Of a stretch of DNA of 6,247 nt, positions 1-6,090 are shown in pieces. The first letter of the stretch is position 1; every line of letters begins with the position of its first letter. The translations under genes and the position numbers were made by a program. The DNA is from Synechococcales cyanobacterium 340R_concoct_173_sub (lineage in GTDB: Bacteria > Cyanobacteriota > Cyanobacteriia > Leptolyngbyales > Leptolyngbyaceae): NCBI GenBank assembly GCA_025354065.1, contig JANXNM010000533.1, positions 1-6,247 on the forward strand, written 5' to 3'. The notes under the pieces are model-generated. The model was not told the origin of the DNA. It searched no databases and worked only from the letters and a program-made list of their open reading frames with translations.

Positions 1-100
1 TTACAAACTGCCGACGACAATCGTAGCAGATGTGATTTTGCTTACCTCGTTTGATGCCATTTTTACGGATATTAGTACTGTTGCACTCAGGGCATTTCAT
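1..100 (-). CDS. IS1-family InsA-like zinc-finger protein, N-terminal part (runs off left edge)
   Basis: The minus strand from the ATG at 98-100 encodes 33 residues before the window ends, starting MKCPECNSTNIRKNGI and continuing with ICYDCRRQF. The two CxxC pairs (CPEC and CYDC) about 20 residues apart form the zinc ribbon that opens the InsA-type N-terminal domain of IS1-family transposases, which binds the element ends. A GAGG Shine-Dalgarno-like stretch lies about nine bases upstream of the ATG. The catalytic DDE part would lie left of the window, so I cannot tell whether the element is intact. The frame is open and undamaged as far as visible. Family assignment rests on the zinc-finger pattern alone. 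Confidence 0.75.
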   Translation of the reverse strand, partial: MKCPECNSTNIRKNGIKRGKQNHICYDCRRQFV

Positions 101-140
101 GGTAATTATCCTCGTTTTCATACCTTAATTATGCAACGCC
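1..140 (-). mobile_element. IS1-family insertion sequence, one end
   Basis: The InsA-like frame begins at 100 and an IS630-like coding sequence becomes recognisable from about 140 rightward, so the IS1 end probably lies near 136-142. On the minus strand this edge would read GGCGTTGCATAATTAAGG, a plausible terminal inverted repeat at the usual short distance from the insA start. The other end is outside the window, so neither the inverted repeat nor a target duplication can be confirmed. The exact boundary is inferred. Confidence 0.5.
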
Positions 141-364
141 ACTTTGTATTCTGTGGCTTCAATTAGGGCTTCAATCCGTCCACCATGATGAAAACTTGTA
201 TTATCAATCACCCCTAGATTCCCTGGTTTTAGCGCAGGTATCAAACAGGTCTCGAATACCAAACGATTACCAGACCCTCCATCGTAAACGGGGCCATTAA
301 TTTGCCATCTCCATACCCTTAATCGTGCCATCGATCGTAGGCTCATCTGTGGTATCCTAGGCAA
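125..364 (-). pseudogene. IS630-family transposase remnant (internal fragment)
   Basis: The minus strand encodes NRLVFETCLIPALKPGN, then VIDNTSFHHGGRIEALIEAT. This matches the central part of IS630/Tc1-like DDE transposases, where the DN of VIDN carries the second catalytic aspartate. Everything before it (helix-turn-helix, first Asp) is missing. After EATEYKV the frame changes to ALHN and a stop, instead of the expected LPPYSPDLNPIE block with the catalytic Glu. The last codons (125-139) therefore probably belong to the IS1 end inserted here. The TTG at 362-364 is only the frame limit and is not a credible start. FETCLIP is also shorter than the FETWLETCLIP form I would expect, suggesting a small in-frame deletion. 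The fragment cannot be an active transposase. Confidence 0.7.
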
Positions 365-374
365 GCAAATTGTG

Positions 375-380
375 TAAAAT
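375..380 (+). promoter_or_regulatory. Candidate -10 box for rpsP
   Basis: TAAAAT lies 22 bases before the rpsP ATG and is one base off the TATAAT consensus. No convincing -35 hexamer is present 16-18 bases upstream, so this is a weak call. If used, transcription would begin inside the adjacent palindrome and leave a very short leader. Confidence 0.25.
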
Positions 381-381
381 A

Positions 382-395
382 TTAGGAATTCCTAA
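382..395. repeat. 14-bp perfect palindrome before rpsP
   Basis: TTAGGAATTCCTAA is a perfect inverted repeat with no spacer, ending seven bases before the rpsP start codon and beginning one base after the candidate -10 box. Its position would suit an operator or a leader element. It also contains AGGA, the only purine-rich stretch before rpsP, but about 15 bases from the ATG, which is far for a Shine-Dalgarno. About 0.4 perfect 14-bp palindromes are expected by chance in a window this size, so function is unproven. Confidence 0.35.
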
Positions 396-402
396 ACAAG
401 CC

Positions 403-699
403 ATGCTTAAACTGCGATTGAAGCGTATGGGTAAAAAACGTGAAGTCAGCTACCGTGTTGTGGTCGCTCAAAGTACTTCCCGTCGTGACGGTCGTCCCGT
501 TGCTGAAATTGGATTCCACAATCCTCGTAACAACGAAACTCGATTCAATGAAGAAGCGGTTGCAGATTGGCTCCAAAAAGGCGCACAGCCCACTGACACC
601 GTTAGAAGCTTGTTGATTAAGGCTAATTTACTGCCTAAAGAATCGGCTAAAGTTCGGAAAACTGTCACTGTAGAATCACCAGCCGCAGCCGCTGAATAA
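403..699 (+). CDS. rpsP: 30S ribosomal protein S16
   Basis: The 98-residue product is ribosomal protein S16, which binds 16S rRNA in the body of the small subunit and is needed for its assembly. The S16 signature is clear: [20 protein letters not shown] at the N-terminus, SRRDGRP near residues 25-31, then GFHNPR, and [12 protein letters not shown] before the alanine-rich, non-conserved tail. The frame is open upstream to a TTG at 370, but the family begins at M-(I/L)-K-L-R-L, so the ATG at 403 is chosen. The upstream side is occupied by transposase fragments rather than a translation-related gene, and the downstream neighbour is a decayed KH gene, so rpsP now seems to stand alone. There is no close Shine-Dalgarno sequence. 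Confidence 0.96.
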   Translation: MLKLRLKRMGKKREVSYRVVVAQSTSRRDGRPVAEIGFHNPRNNETRFNEEAVADWLQKGAQPTDTVRSLLIKANLLPKESAKVRKTVTVESPAAAAE

Positions 700-700
700 T

Positions 701-883
701 TTACGAGGGGTTAGCTTCATCGTTTTAGCAGTGAGTCCGATCGCGGGCGGTCCTGATGGTCGAGGTAGAAACAACATTTAATCCATTCGTCAGACATTGG
801 ATTGGATGAGTAAAATCTCGGGTCACATTATTTCAGTTGAAATTCATGAGGATACTCCCAGGCATCGCCCAATCTCCTCTTGA
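701..883 (+). pseudogene. Decayed KH-domain RNA-binding protein (KhpA/YlqC-like)
   Basis: One plus-strand frame reads VSFIVLAVSP (710-739), then GRGRNNI, a TAA at 779-781, then SIRQTLDWMSKISGHIISVEIHED up to a TGA at 881-883. This resembles the core of small bacterial KH proteins, where a beta strand leads to DRGRV(I/F)GRGGRNIQAIRT, a helix and a final strand. The missing DRGR is present at 739-750 in another frame, so two nearby shifts seem to have occurred. The TAA sits where glutamine (CAA) is expected, and the last Gly of the GxxG RNA-binding loop is AGA (Arg). The usual N-terminal 35 or so residues are absent. A KH gene sits between rpsP and phoH in many cyanobacteria, which supports the call. 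Identification is by eye, without alignment. Confidence 0.62.
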
Positions 884-940
884 TCCGACTCACTCAAAAA
901 GGTTAAGCCCCCACCGTCCTGAATTAAAATTCAATTCATA

Positions 941-972
941 AAAAGCGCTCTGAATGATCAGGGCGTTTCTTA
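941..972 (+). terminator. Rho-independent-like terminator hairpin
   Basis: AAGCGCTCTGA (943-953) can pair over 11 positions, two of them G-U, with TCAGGGCGTTT (958-968), closing a four-base ATGA loop. An A-run precedes the stem and TTTCTT overlaps and follows its end. The hairpin would end transcripts from rpsP and the KH remnant before phoH, implying that phoH has its own promoter in the roughly 80 bases that follow. Confidence 0.65.
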
Positions 973-1054
973 TTATGATTCTTCAGTTTCAGATCCCCAG
1001 CCTAACAGTTGACGCGGTACGATAACAACAATCCCCTACTCATTTTGAGCTGCT

Positions 1055-2008
1055 ATGCCCGATACCCTGACTTTAGAGTTACCGACGATCGACAGTGCCA
1101 TTGCTCTAGCTGGAGAACGAGAAGTTAATCTCCGAACCCTGACCCAGATGACTGGTGCGAAGATTGTAATGCGCGGCCAAGATCTCTTAATTTCAGGCAC
1201 CAATAATCAAATTCATCGTGCAAGTCGCATTCTCAAAGCGCTCGAACCATATTGGAGCGTCGGTAAACCCATTACAGATGTCGATTTTCAGACCGCAGCC
1301 CATGCGCTAGAATCTGGGCAAGAATCTTCGTTAAAGGCTATGCAATCTGATAATTTGGGCAAAAATCGTAAGGGTGAGATGATTCGGACGAAGACATTTC
1401 GTCAGCGGCATTATGTTGAAATGATTCGGAATCACGATTTGACCTTTGGCATTGGCCCTGCGGGAACCGGGAAAACTTATCTCGCGGCAGTTTTGGCGGT
1501 TCAAGCATTACTAAATAACGAATATGAACGGATTATTTTGACCCGTCCAGCGGTGGAAGCTGGGGAAAAGCTGGGGTTTCTGCCAGGAGATTTACAGCAG
1601 AAGATTGATCCCTATCTTCGTCCGCTCTATGATGCGCTGCATGATTTTATTGAACCTGAAAAAATTACTAATTTGATGGAGCGTCAAATTATTGAAGTGG
1701 CCCCGATCGCATACATGCGCGGTCGTACATTGAACAATGCATTTGTGATTGTGGATGAGGCGCAAAATACAACCCCGGCACAAATGAAAATGTTACTGAC
1801 TCGGATTGGATTTAAATCCAAAATGGTGGTGACAGGTGATTTAACTCAAACAGATTTGTTGCCAAGTCAGGTGTCAGGATTATCAACAGCAGAGAAGATT
1901 TTGGGCCAAGTTGAAGGCACATCGTTTTGCTATTTCAGTCGATCGGACGTGGTGCGTCATGCCTTGGTGCAGCGGATTGTCGAAGCCTATGAAGCACAGG
2001 ATCTATAA
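1055..2008 (+). CDS. phoH: PhoH family ATPase (YbeZ-like)
   Basis: The 317-residue product is a PhoH-like P-loop ATPase of the cytoplasmic YbeZ type, a family tied to RNA metabolism and ribosome quality or maturation, often working with the RNase YbeY. The N-terminal ~70 residues form a small KH-like region (NLRTLTQMTGAKIVMRGQDLLISG). The ATPase core carries Walker A GPAGTGKT at residues 134-141, the family motif LTRPAVEAGEKLGFLPGDL at about 162-180, Walker B VIVDEAQN at 231-238 and the sensor-like TGDLTQTDL at 260-268. The C-terminus has the usual FSRSDVVRHALVQRIV. Length is normal for the family. The ATG at 1055 fits the family start, although the Shine-Dalgarno is weak. The next gene starts 15 bases after the stop, so the two are probably co-transcribed. 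The exact cellular role is not established by sequence. Confidence 0.95.
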   Translation: MPDTLTLELPTIDSAIALAGEREVNLRTLTQMTGAKIVMRGQDLLISGTNNQIHRASRILKALEPYWSVGKPITDVDFQTAAHALESGQESSLKAMQSDNLGKNRKGEMIRTKTFRQRHYVEMIRNHDLTFGIGPAGTGKTYLAAVLAVQALLNNEYERIILTRPAVEAGEKLGFLPGDLQQKIDPYLRPLYDALHDFIEPEKITNLMERQIIEVAPIAYMRGRTLNNAFVIVDEAQNTTPAQMKMLLTRIGFKSKMVVTGDLTQTDLLPSQVSGLSTAEKILGQVEGTSFCYFSRSDVVRHALVQRIVEAYEAQDL

Positions 2009-2013
2009 AAATT

Positions 2014-2017
2014 AGGA
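2014..2017 (+). promoter_or_regulatory. Ribosome binding site of the serine racemase-like gene
   Basis: AGGA stands six bases before the ATG at 2024, within the 15-base gap after phoH. This good spacing fixes the start codon and, with the tiny gap, supports translation from a message shared with phoH. Confidence 0.55.
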
Positions 2018-2023
2018 TTATTC

Positions 2024-3037
2024 ATGTCTACGATTTCCTATGACGACATCGATCGGGCGGCGGATCGGCTAAAGGGAATTGCGTACCGATCACCCGTCAT
2101 CACCTCCACCATCATTAACGATCGCACCAAAAGCCAAGTCTTTTTTAAATGCGAAAATTTCCAGCGCACCGGATCATTCAAATTTCGGGGCGCTTACAAT
2201 GCATTGTCACAACTGAATGCGATCGATCGTAAACGCGGGGCAATAGCCTATTCATCAGGGAATCATGCACAGGGAATGGCTTTGGCGGGCAAATTGTTGG
2301 ATATGGATGTGACGATCGTCATGCCAAGTGATGCGCCCTTGGTGAAACAAAATGCAACCCGTGACTATGGCGCACAGATTGTTTTTTACGATCGTAATCT
2401 TCAAACCCGTGAATCGGTGGCACAAGAGATTTTAGAGAAAACAGGTGCCATTCTAATTCCTCCGTTTGATCATCCTGACATCATCGCGGGACAAGGAACG
2501 GCGGTAAAAGAATTGATTGAAGACGCGGGTGATTTAGATTTGTTATTGGTGTGTGTGGGCGGTGGTGGTTTGATTTCAGGTAGTGCAATAGCGGCCCATC
2601 ACTTATCACCAAACTGTCAAATTATTGGCGTTGAACCCAAGCTAGCGGACGATGCAACCCGATCGTTTTTGTCAGGAAAATTACAGCGTACAGAAAAAAC
2701 AAATACTATTGCCGATGGTGCCCGATCGAAATCCTTGGGTGAATTAACGTTTCCCATTGTTTTAGAACAAGTTCAAGATATGGTGACGGTGAGTGATGCC
2801 GCTATTGCCCGATCGATGTTTTATTTATGGGAGCGGTTGAAAATTGTGGTGGAACCGACGGGGGCATTGGCAGCAGCGGCACTTTTGGAAGGTATTGTTA
2901 ATCAGCCAGATAGACGAATTGGGGTAATTGTGAGTGGGGGTAATGTAGATCTCAAACAAGTGCCAACCTACTGGAGCAAGGCATTTCCTAAAGAGAAAGC
3001 GACCTCCAAACGCCCTTGGACTTGGGAATTGTCGTAA
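2024..3037 (+). CDS. PLP-dependent serine racemase/threonine dehydratase-like enzyme
   Basis: The 337-residue protein is a fold-type II PLP enzyme, acting on L-serine or L-threonine as dehydratase (giving pyruvate or 2-oxobutyrate) and/or as serine racemase. The PLP-binding lysine is K53 in RTGSFKFRGA. SSGNHAQG (77-84) contacts the substrate carboxylate, GGGGLISG (179-186) holds the PLP phosphate, and SGGNVDL (304-310) lies near the pyridine ring. There is no C-terminal regulatory domain as in biosynthetic IlvA (about 510 residues), so feedback by isoleucine is not expected. Two details favour the racemase group: E204, A208 and D210 in VEPKLADD match the divalent-metal site of eukaryotic serine racemase, and S78 occupies the place of its second catalytic serine, where dehydratases of the TdcB/IlvA type carry alanine. 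Substrate and reaction are inference. It follows phoH closely, with no evident functional link. Confidence 0.9.
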   Translation: MSTISYDDIDRAADRLKGIAYRSPVITSTIINDRTKSQVFFKCENFQRTGSFKFRGAYNALSQLNAIDRKRGAIAYSSGNHAQGMALAGKLLDMDVTIVMPSDAPLVKQNATRDYGAQIVFYDRNLQTRESVAQEILEKTGAILIPPFDHPDIIAGQGTAVKELIEDAGDLDLLLVCVGGGGLISGSAIAAHHLSPNCQIIGVEPKLADDATRSFLSGKLQRTEKTNTIADGARSKSLGELTFPIVLEQVQDMVTVSDAAIARSMFYLWERLKIVVEPTGALAAAALLEGIVNQPDRRIGVIVSGGNVDLKQVPTYWSKAFPKEKATSKRPWTWELS

Positions 3038-3043
3038 TTTTCT

Positions 3044-3160
3044 GAGGTAGTGCCATTAGATGAAGGATAATAGGCGGGGTTGCGGGACCGTTCGCGGCAA
3101 TCGGCTCATCGACAAGGTGCCAAGATCTATATGGACTATTGGGAGGCCTATCAGACGTAG
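3044..3160 (+). pseudogene. IS1-family InsB transposase remnant
   Basis: A plus-strand frame reads EVVPLDEG, two stops (3068-3073), AGLRDRSRQSAHRQ, then GAKIYMDYWEAYQT and a stop at 3158-3160. This resembles the catalytic part of IS1-type InsB, which has a pattern like W-x-A-L-D, then GDRS, then YTD(F/Y)WEAY. The stretch between RQSAHR and KIY is shorter than expected and the two stops are internal, so the fragment is dead. No matching N-terminal part or end repeats are visible. It begins seven bases after the stop of the serine racemase-like gene and lies between two convergent genes. The opposite frame (2988-3176) shows nothing recognisable and I take it as a shadow. Confidence 0.58.
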
Positions 3161-3217
3161 AATCGATTGATTTCACTGTAATTCAAAAGAATCCAGAATT
3201 TTGCAATTTTCCTAACG

Positions 3218-4495
3218 TTATTTGCTCGCCTTTTTTACATTAATTTCTTCGGATAATACCTGAATCGCTTTGCCAAATTGCGGATCAGCAGGCGTTCCTA
3301 TTTTGTCCCGATCGCGTTGAAGTTCTTTTTGTTGCGGCTCCGTGAGTTTGATTTCCACATCAGGATCAATACCATGCTTATTAATATCGCGACCATTTGG
3401 AGTCAAGTATTTCGCAATTGTCACCGCAAGTCCAGATTCATTATCACCCAGTTCTCTCACCGACTGCACAAGTCCCTTACCAAAAGTCTTAATACCAACA
3501 ATCTTGGCCCGTTTAGTATCTTGCAACGCCCCAGACACTATTTCACTGGCACTCGCCGATCCGCCATCCACTAGCACCACCATAGGCTTATCCGTCAGCG
3601 CCGAATTGTTTGCCGTTTGCCGATCGGACTCACCTCGACGATTAACGGTCGAAACAATGGTGCCGTCTTTAATCAACATGCGACTAATTTCGACACTTGC
3701 ACTTAACAATCCACCAGGATTCGATCGTAAATCTAGGACATAACCCGCCACATTTTGCTTTTCTAAATTCCGAATGGCCTCGCGCATTTCTTTAACCGCA
3801 GGCGCACTAAACTGCCGCAATCGAATGTAACCCGTGTCGCCCGCCGCTGTCTTTTGAACATTTGAACTAACAGGATGCAACTCAATCCGATCGCGCTTCA
3901 GATTGTAATCAATAATTTCCGTCCCGCGCTGCATGGTGAGATTTACCGACGTACCCGATTCTCCCCGAATGAGCATCACGGCTTTGTTCACATCCATGCC
4001 TTCCGTGGACTGATCATTGATTTTGATAATAATGTCTTTAGATAAAACTCCCGCTTTCGAGGCCGGACTGCCTTCAATGGGTGAAATCACGGTCAATTTT
4101 TTTGTTTTCTCATCGGCAGCAAGCTGAATTCCTACCCCAATTAGTTCACCGGAGGTTTCAACCTTCATGTTTTTGAATTCTTCAGGATCCATAAACCGAG
4201 TGTAGGGATCGTTCAGCTTCTTGAGCATTTCCCGAATCGCTAAATATGCCTGCTTCTTATCGGTATATTCGCGCCCAATATAATCCCGCCGCACCGATCG
4301 CCAATCCGTCTGATTAAACGTCCCATCCACATAGGAATTATCAATTACCTGCCACACCTCATCCACTAAATCCTTCGGGGTGTCCTTCAATAGGGATGCT
4401 CCGCGAGAAAAGTGAACACCAGCCAGCGATACCGTCACCGCAGTTATCGCGATTACAGTGGTTCCTAGAACGATCGCCCGCTTGGTCAAAGTCAT
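3218..4495 (-). CDS. ctpC: Carboxyl-terminal processing protease, CtpB/CtpC type (S41A)
   Basis: The 425-residue protein is a periplasmic or lumenal serine protease of family S41A that trims or degrades proteins from the C-terminus. Residues 6-28 form a hydrophobic signal or anchor segment following K5/R6. The region EVWQVIDNSYVDGTFNQTDW (46-65) and the LNDPYTRFMDPEEF motif (94-107) are typical of the cyanobacterial enzymes. A PDZ domain covers about 115-200 (SGELIGVGIQL to IRGESGTSV). The catalytic core has the YVLDLRSNPGG motif (252-262), the nucleophile S315 in GSASASE and the general base K340 in TFGKGLVQ, at the usual 25-residue spacing. All catalytic residues are present. The sequence looks closer to CtpB/CtpC than to CtpA, the D1-processing enzyme. 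The symbol ctpC is a best guess. It lies 134 bases downstream of ispG on the same strand. Confidence 0.93.
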   Translation of the reverse strand: MTLTKRAIVLGTTVIAITAVTVSLAGVHFSRGASLLKDTPKDLVDEVWQVIDNSYVDGTFNQTDWRSVRRDYIGREYTDKKQAYLAIREMLKKLNDPYTRFMDPEEFKNMKVETSGELIGVGIQLAADEKTKKLTVISPIEGSPASKAGVLSKDIIIKINDQSTEGMDVNKAVMLIRGESGTSVNLTMQRGTEIIDYNLKRDRIELHPVSSNVQKTAAGDTGYIRLRQFSAPAVKEMREAIRNLEKQNVAGYVLDLRSNPGGLLSASVEISRMLIKDGTIVSTVNRRGESDRQTANNSALTDKPMVVLVDGGSASASEIVSGALQDTKRAKIVGIKTFGKGLVQSVRELGDNESGLAVTIAKYLTPNGRDINKHGIDPDVEIKLTEPQQKELQRDRDKIGTPADPQFGKAIQVLSEEINVKKASK

Positions 4496-4589
4496 GTCAA
4501 GAAGCTCAGGATAAGGCTGGATTATTTATCTAGCATAGCGAACAAATCGTCGATCGGGATCGATCGCGACTAAAGAAAACAAGTAAAAT

Positions 4590-4616
4590 TCTAGAACAAA
4601 TCCGATCGGCTCTAGA
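4590..4616. repeat. Inverted repeat in the ispG-ctpC spacer
   Basis: TCTAGA occurs at 4590-4595 and again at 4611-4616, enclosing the 8-bp palindrome CCGATCGG (4602-4609). A folded transcript could form a 6-bp outer stem or the inner one. With the T-rich stretch that follows on the minus strand it might act as a weak terminator for ispG, but the stem is short and AT-rich. Confidence 0.3.
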
Positions 4617-4629
4617 TTCAAAGCTCAAC

Positions 4630-5874
4630 CTATTTTTCTTCCGGCTCAACCCACTGACCATCAGCCTTAATCAAGGCCACAAGTTCCTGCACGCCCTCCG
4701 CTTCGGGCACCCGCTTAATTTCTTCGCGCCCACGATAAAGTGCGATCGTCCCAGCCGTCTTGCCAACATATCCGTAGTCCGCATCCGCCATCTCACCCGG
4801 ACCATTGACAATGCAGCCCATCACGGCAATATTCAGTCCCGCTAAGTGACTCGTGGCCTCACGAACTTTATGCAGTACATTTTCCAGATTAAACAACGTC
4901 CGCCCACAAGACGGACAAGCAACGTATTCCACCATGGTCCGTCTGAGTCCCAAGGCTTGTAAGATCCCATAACACACTGGAATTTCCTTCTCTGGCGCTT
5001 CCGTCAACGACACCCGCAGAGTATCGCCCATACCTTCAGCGAGGAGTGTACCAATGCCCGCTGTGGACTTAATCCGACCATATTCACCATCGCCCGCTTC
5101 TGTCACCCCAAGATGCAAGGGATAAGCCATCCCCAATTCATCCATCCGCTGCACCATCAGACGGTTTGCCGCCAACATGACGGGGACATTAGATGCCTTG
5201 AGGGAAATTTCTAAATGATAGAAATCCAGCGACTCGCACATCCGAATAAATTCCAGGGCCGACTCGACCATGCCTGCTGGAGTATCGCCATAGGTGAACA
5301 ACATCCGTTCTGCCAAAGAGCCATGGTTCACCCCAATCCGCATGGATTTGTTTTGATCTCGCAGCGTAATGACCAAGGGCGCGAGGGTTTCCAGGATTTT
5401 TTCACCAATCTCGTCAAATTCTTGTTTTGTGTATTCAGTGCGGCCTTCTACTGGCTTTTCAAAGACGTAGAGACCCGGATTAATGCGTACATTGTCAACA
5501 TATTTCGCGACTTCAATGGCGATTTTCATGCCGTTGTGATGGACATCGGCCACTAACGGCACAGGCTGATAAGTTGCATGAAGCCGATCGCGAATCTGTT
5601 CCATCGCTTTTGCATGGGCCATGCTGGGCACCGTCACCCGAACAATCTCACAACCAATCTCGTGGAGGCGACGAATCCCCGCGACCGATCCCTCAATGTC
5701 TAACGTATCTTCATTGATCATGGACTGGACTGCTACCGGATGCTCACTGCCGATCATAATGCTGCCTACGGGGACCGATCGGGTCTTGCGACGACGAATG
5801 CCGGGATCTGTCGATAGCATTAAGCTGCTTGGGCTATTCAGGGGCGCGGTCTCAGGGATCATCAGAGTTTGCAT
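4630..5874 (-). CDS. ispG: 4-hydroxy-3-methylbut-2-en-1-yl diphosphate synthase
   Basis: IspG (GcpE) converts MEcPP to HMBPP, the penultimate step of the MEP isoprenoid pathway that supplies carotenoids, the phytol of chlorophyll and quinones. In cyanobacteria it takes electrons from ferredoxin. The 414-residue protein has the TIM-barrel part ([66 protein letters not shown]). It ends in the [4Fe-4S] domain with C320 and C323 (CPSCGR), C354 and the ligand E361 (GCIVNGPGE). It lacks the large insert of plant enzymes. The frame is open a further 38 codons upstream to 5988, but cyanobacterial IspG proteins begin MQTL, so the ATG at 5872-5874 is preferred. No strong Shine-Dalgarno precedes it. The gene is divergent from the ABC-F gene and may be co-transcribed with ctpC. 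Confidence 0.96.
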   Translation of the reverse strand: MQTLMIPETAPLNSPSSLMLSTDPGIRRRKTRSVPVGSIMIGSEHPVAVQSMINEDTLDIEGSVAGIRRLHEIGCEIVRVTVPSMAHAKAMEQIRDRLHATYQPVPLVADVHHNGMKIAIEVAKYVDNVRINPGLYVFEKPVEGRTEYTKQEFDEIGEKILETLAPLVITLRDQNKSMRIGVNHGSLAERMLFTYGDTPAGMVESALEFIRMCESLDFYHLEISLKASNVPVMLAANRLMVQRMDELGMAYPLHLGVTEAGDGEYGRIKSTAGIGTLLAEGMGDTLRVSLTEAPEKEIPVCYGILQALGLRRTMVEYVACPSCGRTLFNLENVLHKVREATSHLAGLNIAVMGCIVNGPGEMADADYGYVGKTAGTIALYRGREEIKRVPEAEGVQELVALIKADGQWVEPEEK

Positions 5875-6018
5875 GGCGCTTACGGAAAAATCTGTATGGG
5901 TTCCAGATTGCCATAAAAAATGCCCCGATGAACGCATTCCACGAAACATCGTGACCCGAAAGCTTACATTTAAAATAGTTGTTATCATTGGATTGCAGAA
6001 GATAGAGTTGTAAAGTTT

Positions 6019-6047
6019 TTGTTACCCAGAAGTGATAGGGTTATGCC
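6019..6047 (+). promoter_or_regulatory. Candidate promoter of the ABC-F gene
   Basis: TTGTTA (6019-6024) and TATGCC (6042-6047) are separated by 17 bases, upstream of the ATG at 6091 and inside the 216-base gap between two divergent genes. Matches to the -35 and -10 consensus are only partial. The minus-strand promoter of ispG must lie in the same gap, but I could not pick one with confidence. Confidence 0.25.
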
Positions 6048-6090
6048 TGCTATCTTTTATGTTTGAGATTCCTCTCACCCCCAGCACTCC

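Noticed and set aside
382..668. Minus-strand open frames opposite rpsP
   Set aside because: They are complete overlaps with a clear ribosomal protein gene and have no family features.
1009..1014. TTGACG as a -35 box for phoH
   Set aside because: The hexamer is good, but no -10-like hexamer lies 16-19 bases downstream, so I do not call a promoter here.
3160..3217. Possible terminator between the convergent genes
   Set aside because: Only 5-bp AT-rich pairings were found, with no G+C stem and no proper T-run on either strand.
3278..3743. Two plus-strand open frames inside ctpC
   Set aside because: They are antisense to a well-supported protease gene, show no recognisable motif and look like shadows.
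5215..6013. Plus-strand open frames antisense to ispG and its upstream region
   Set aside because: They oppose a highly conserved gene and their translations have no recognisable domain. The 5621-6013 frame only mirrors ispG codons and the spacer.
6009..6024. GTAA...TTAC element resembling an NtcA box upstream of the ABC-F gene
   Set aside because: The spacing is wrong for GTA-N8-TAC, and the inner bases are not symmetric enough to call a site.
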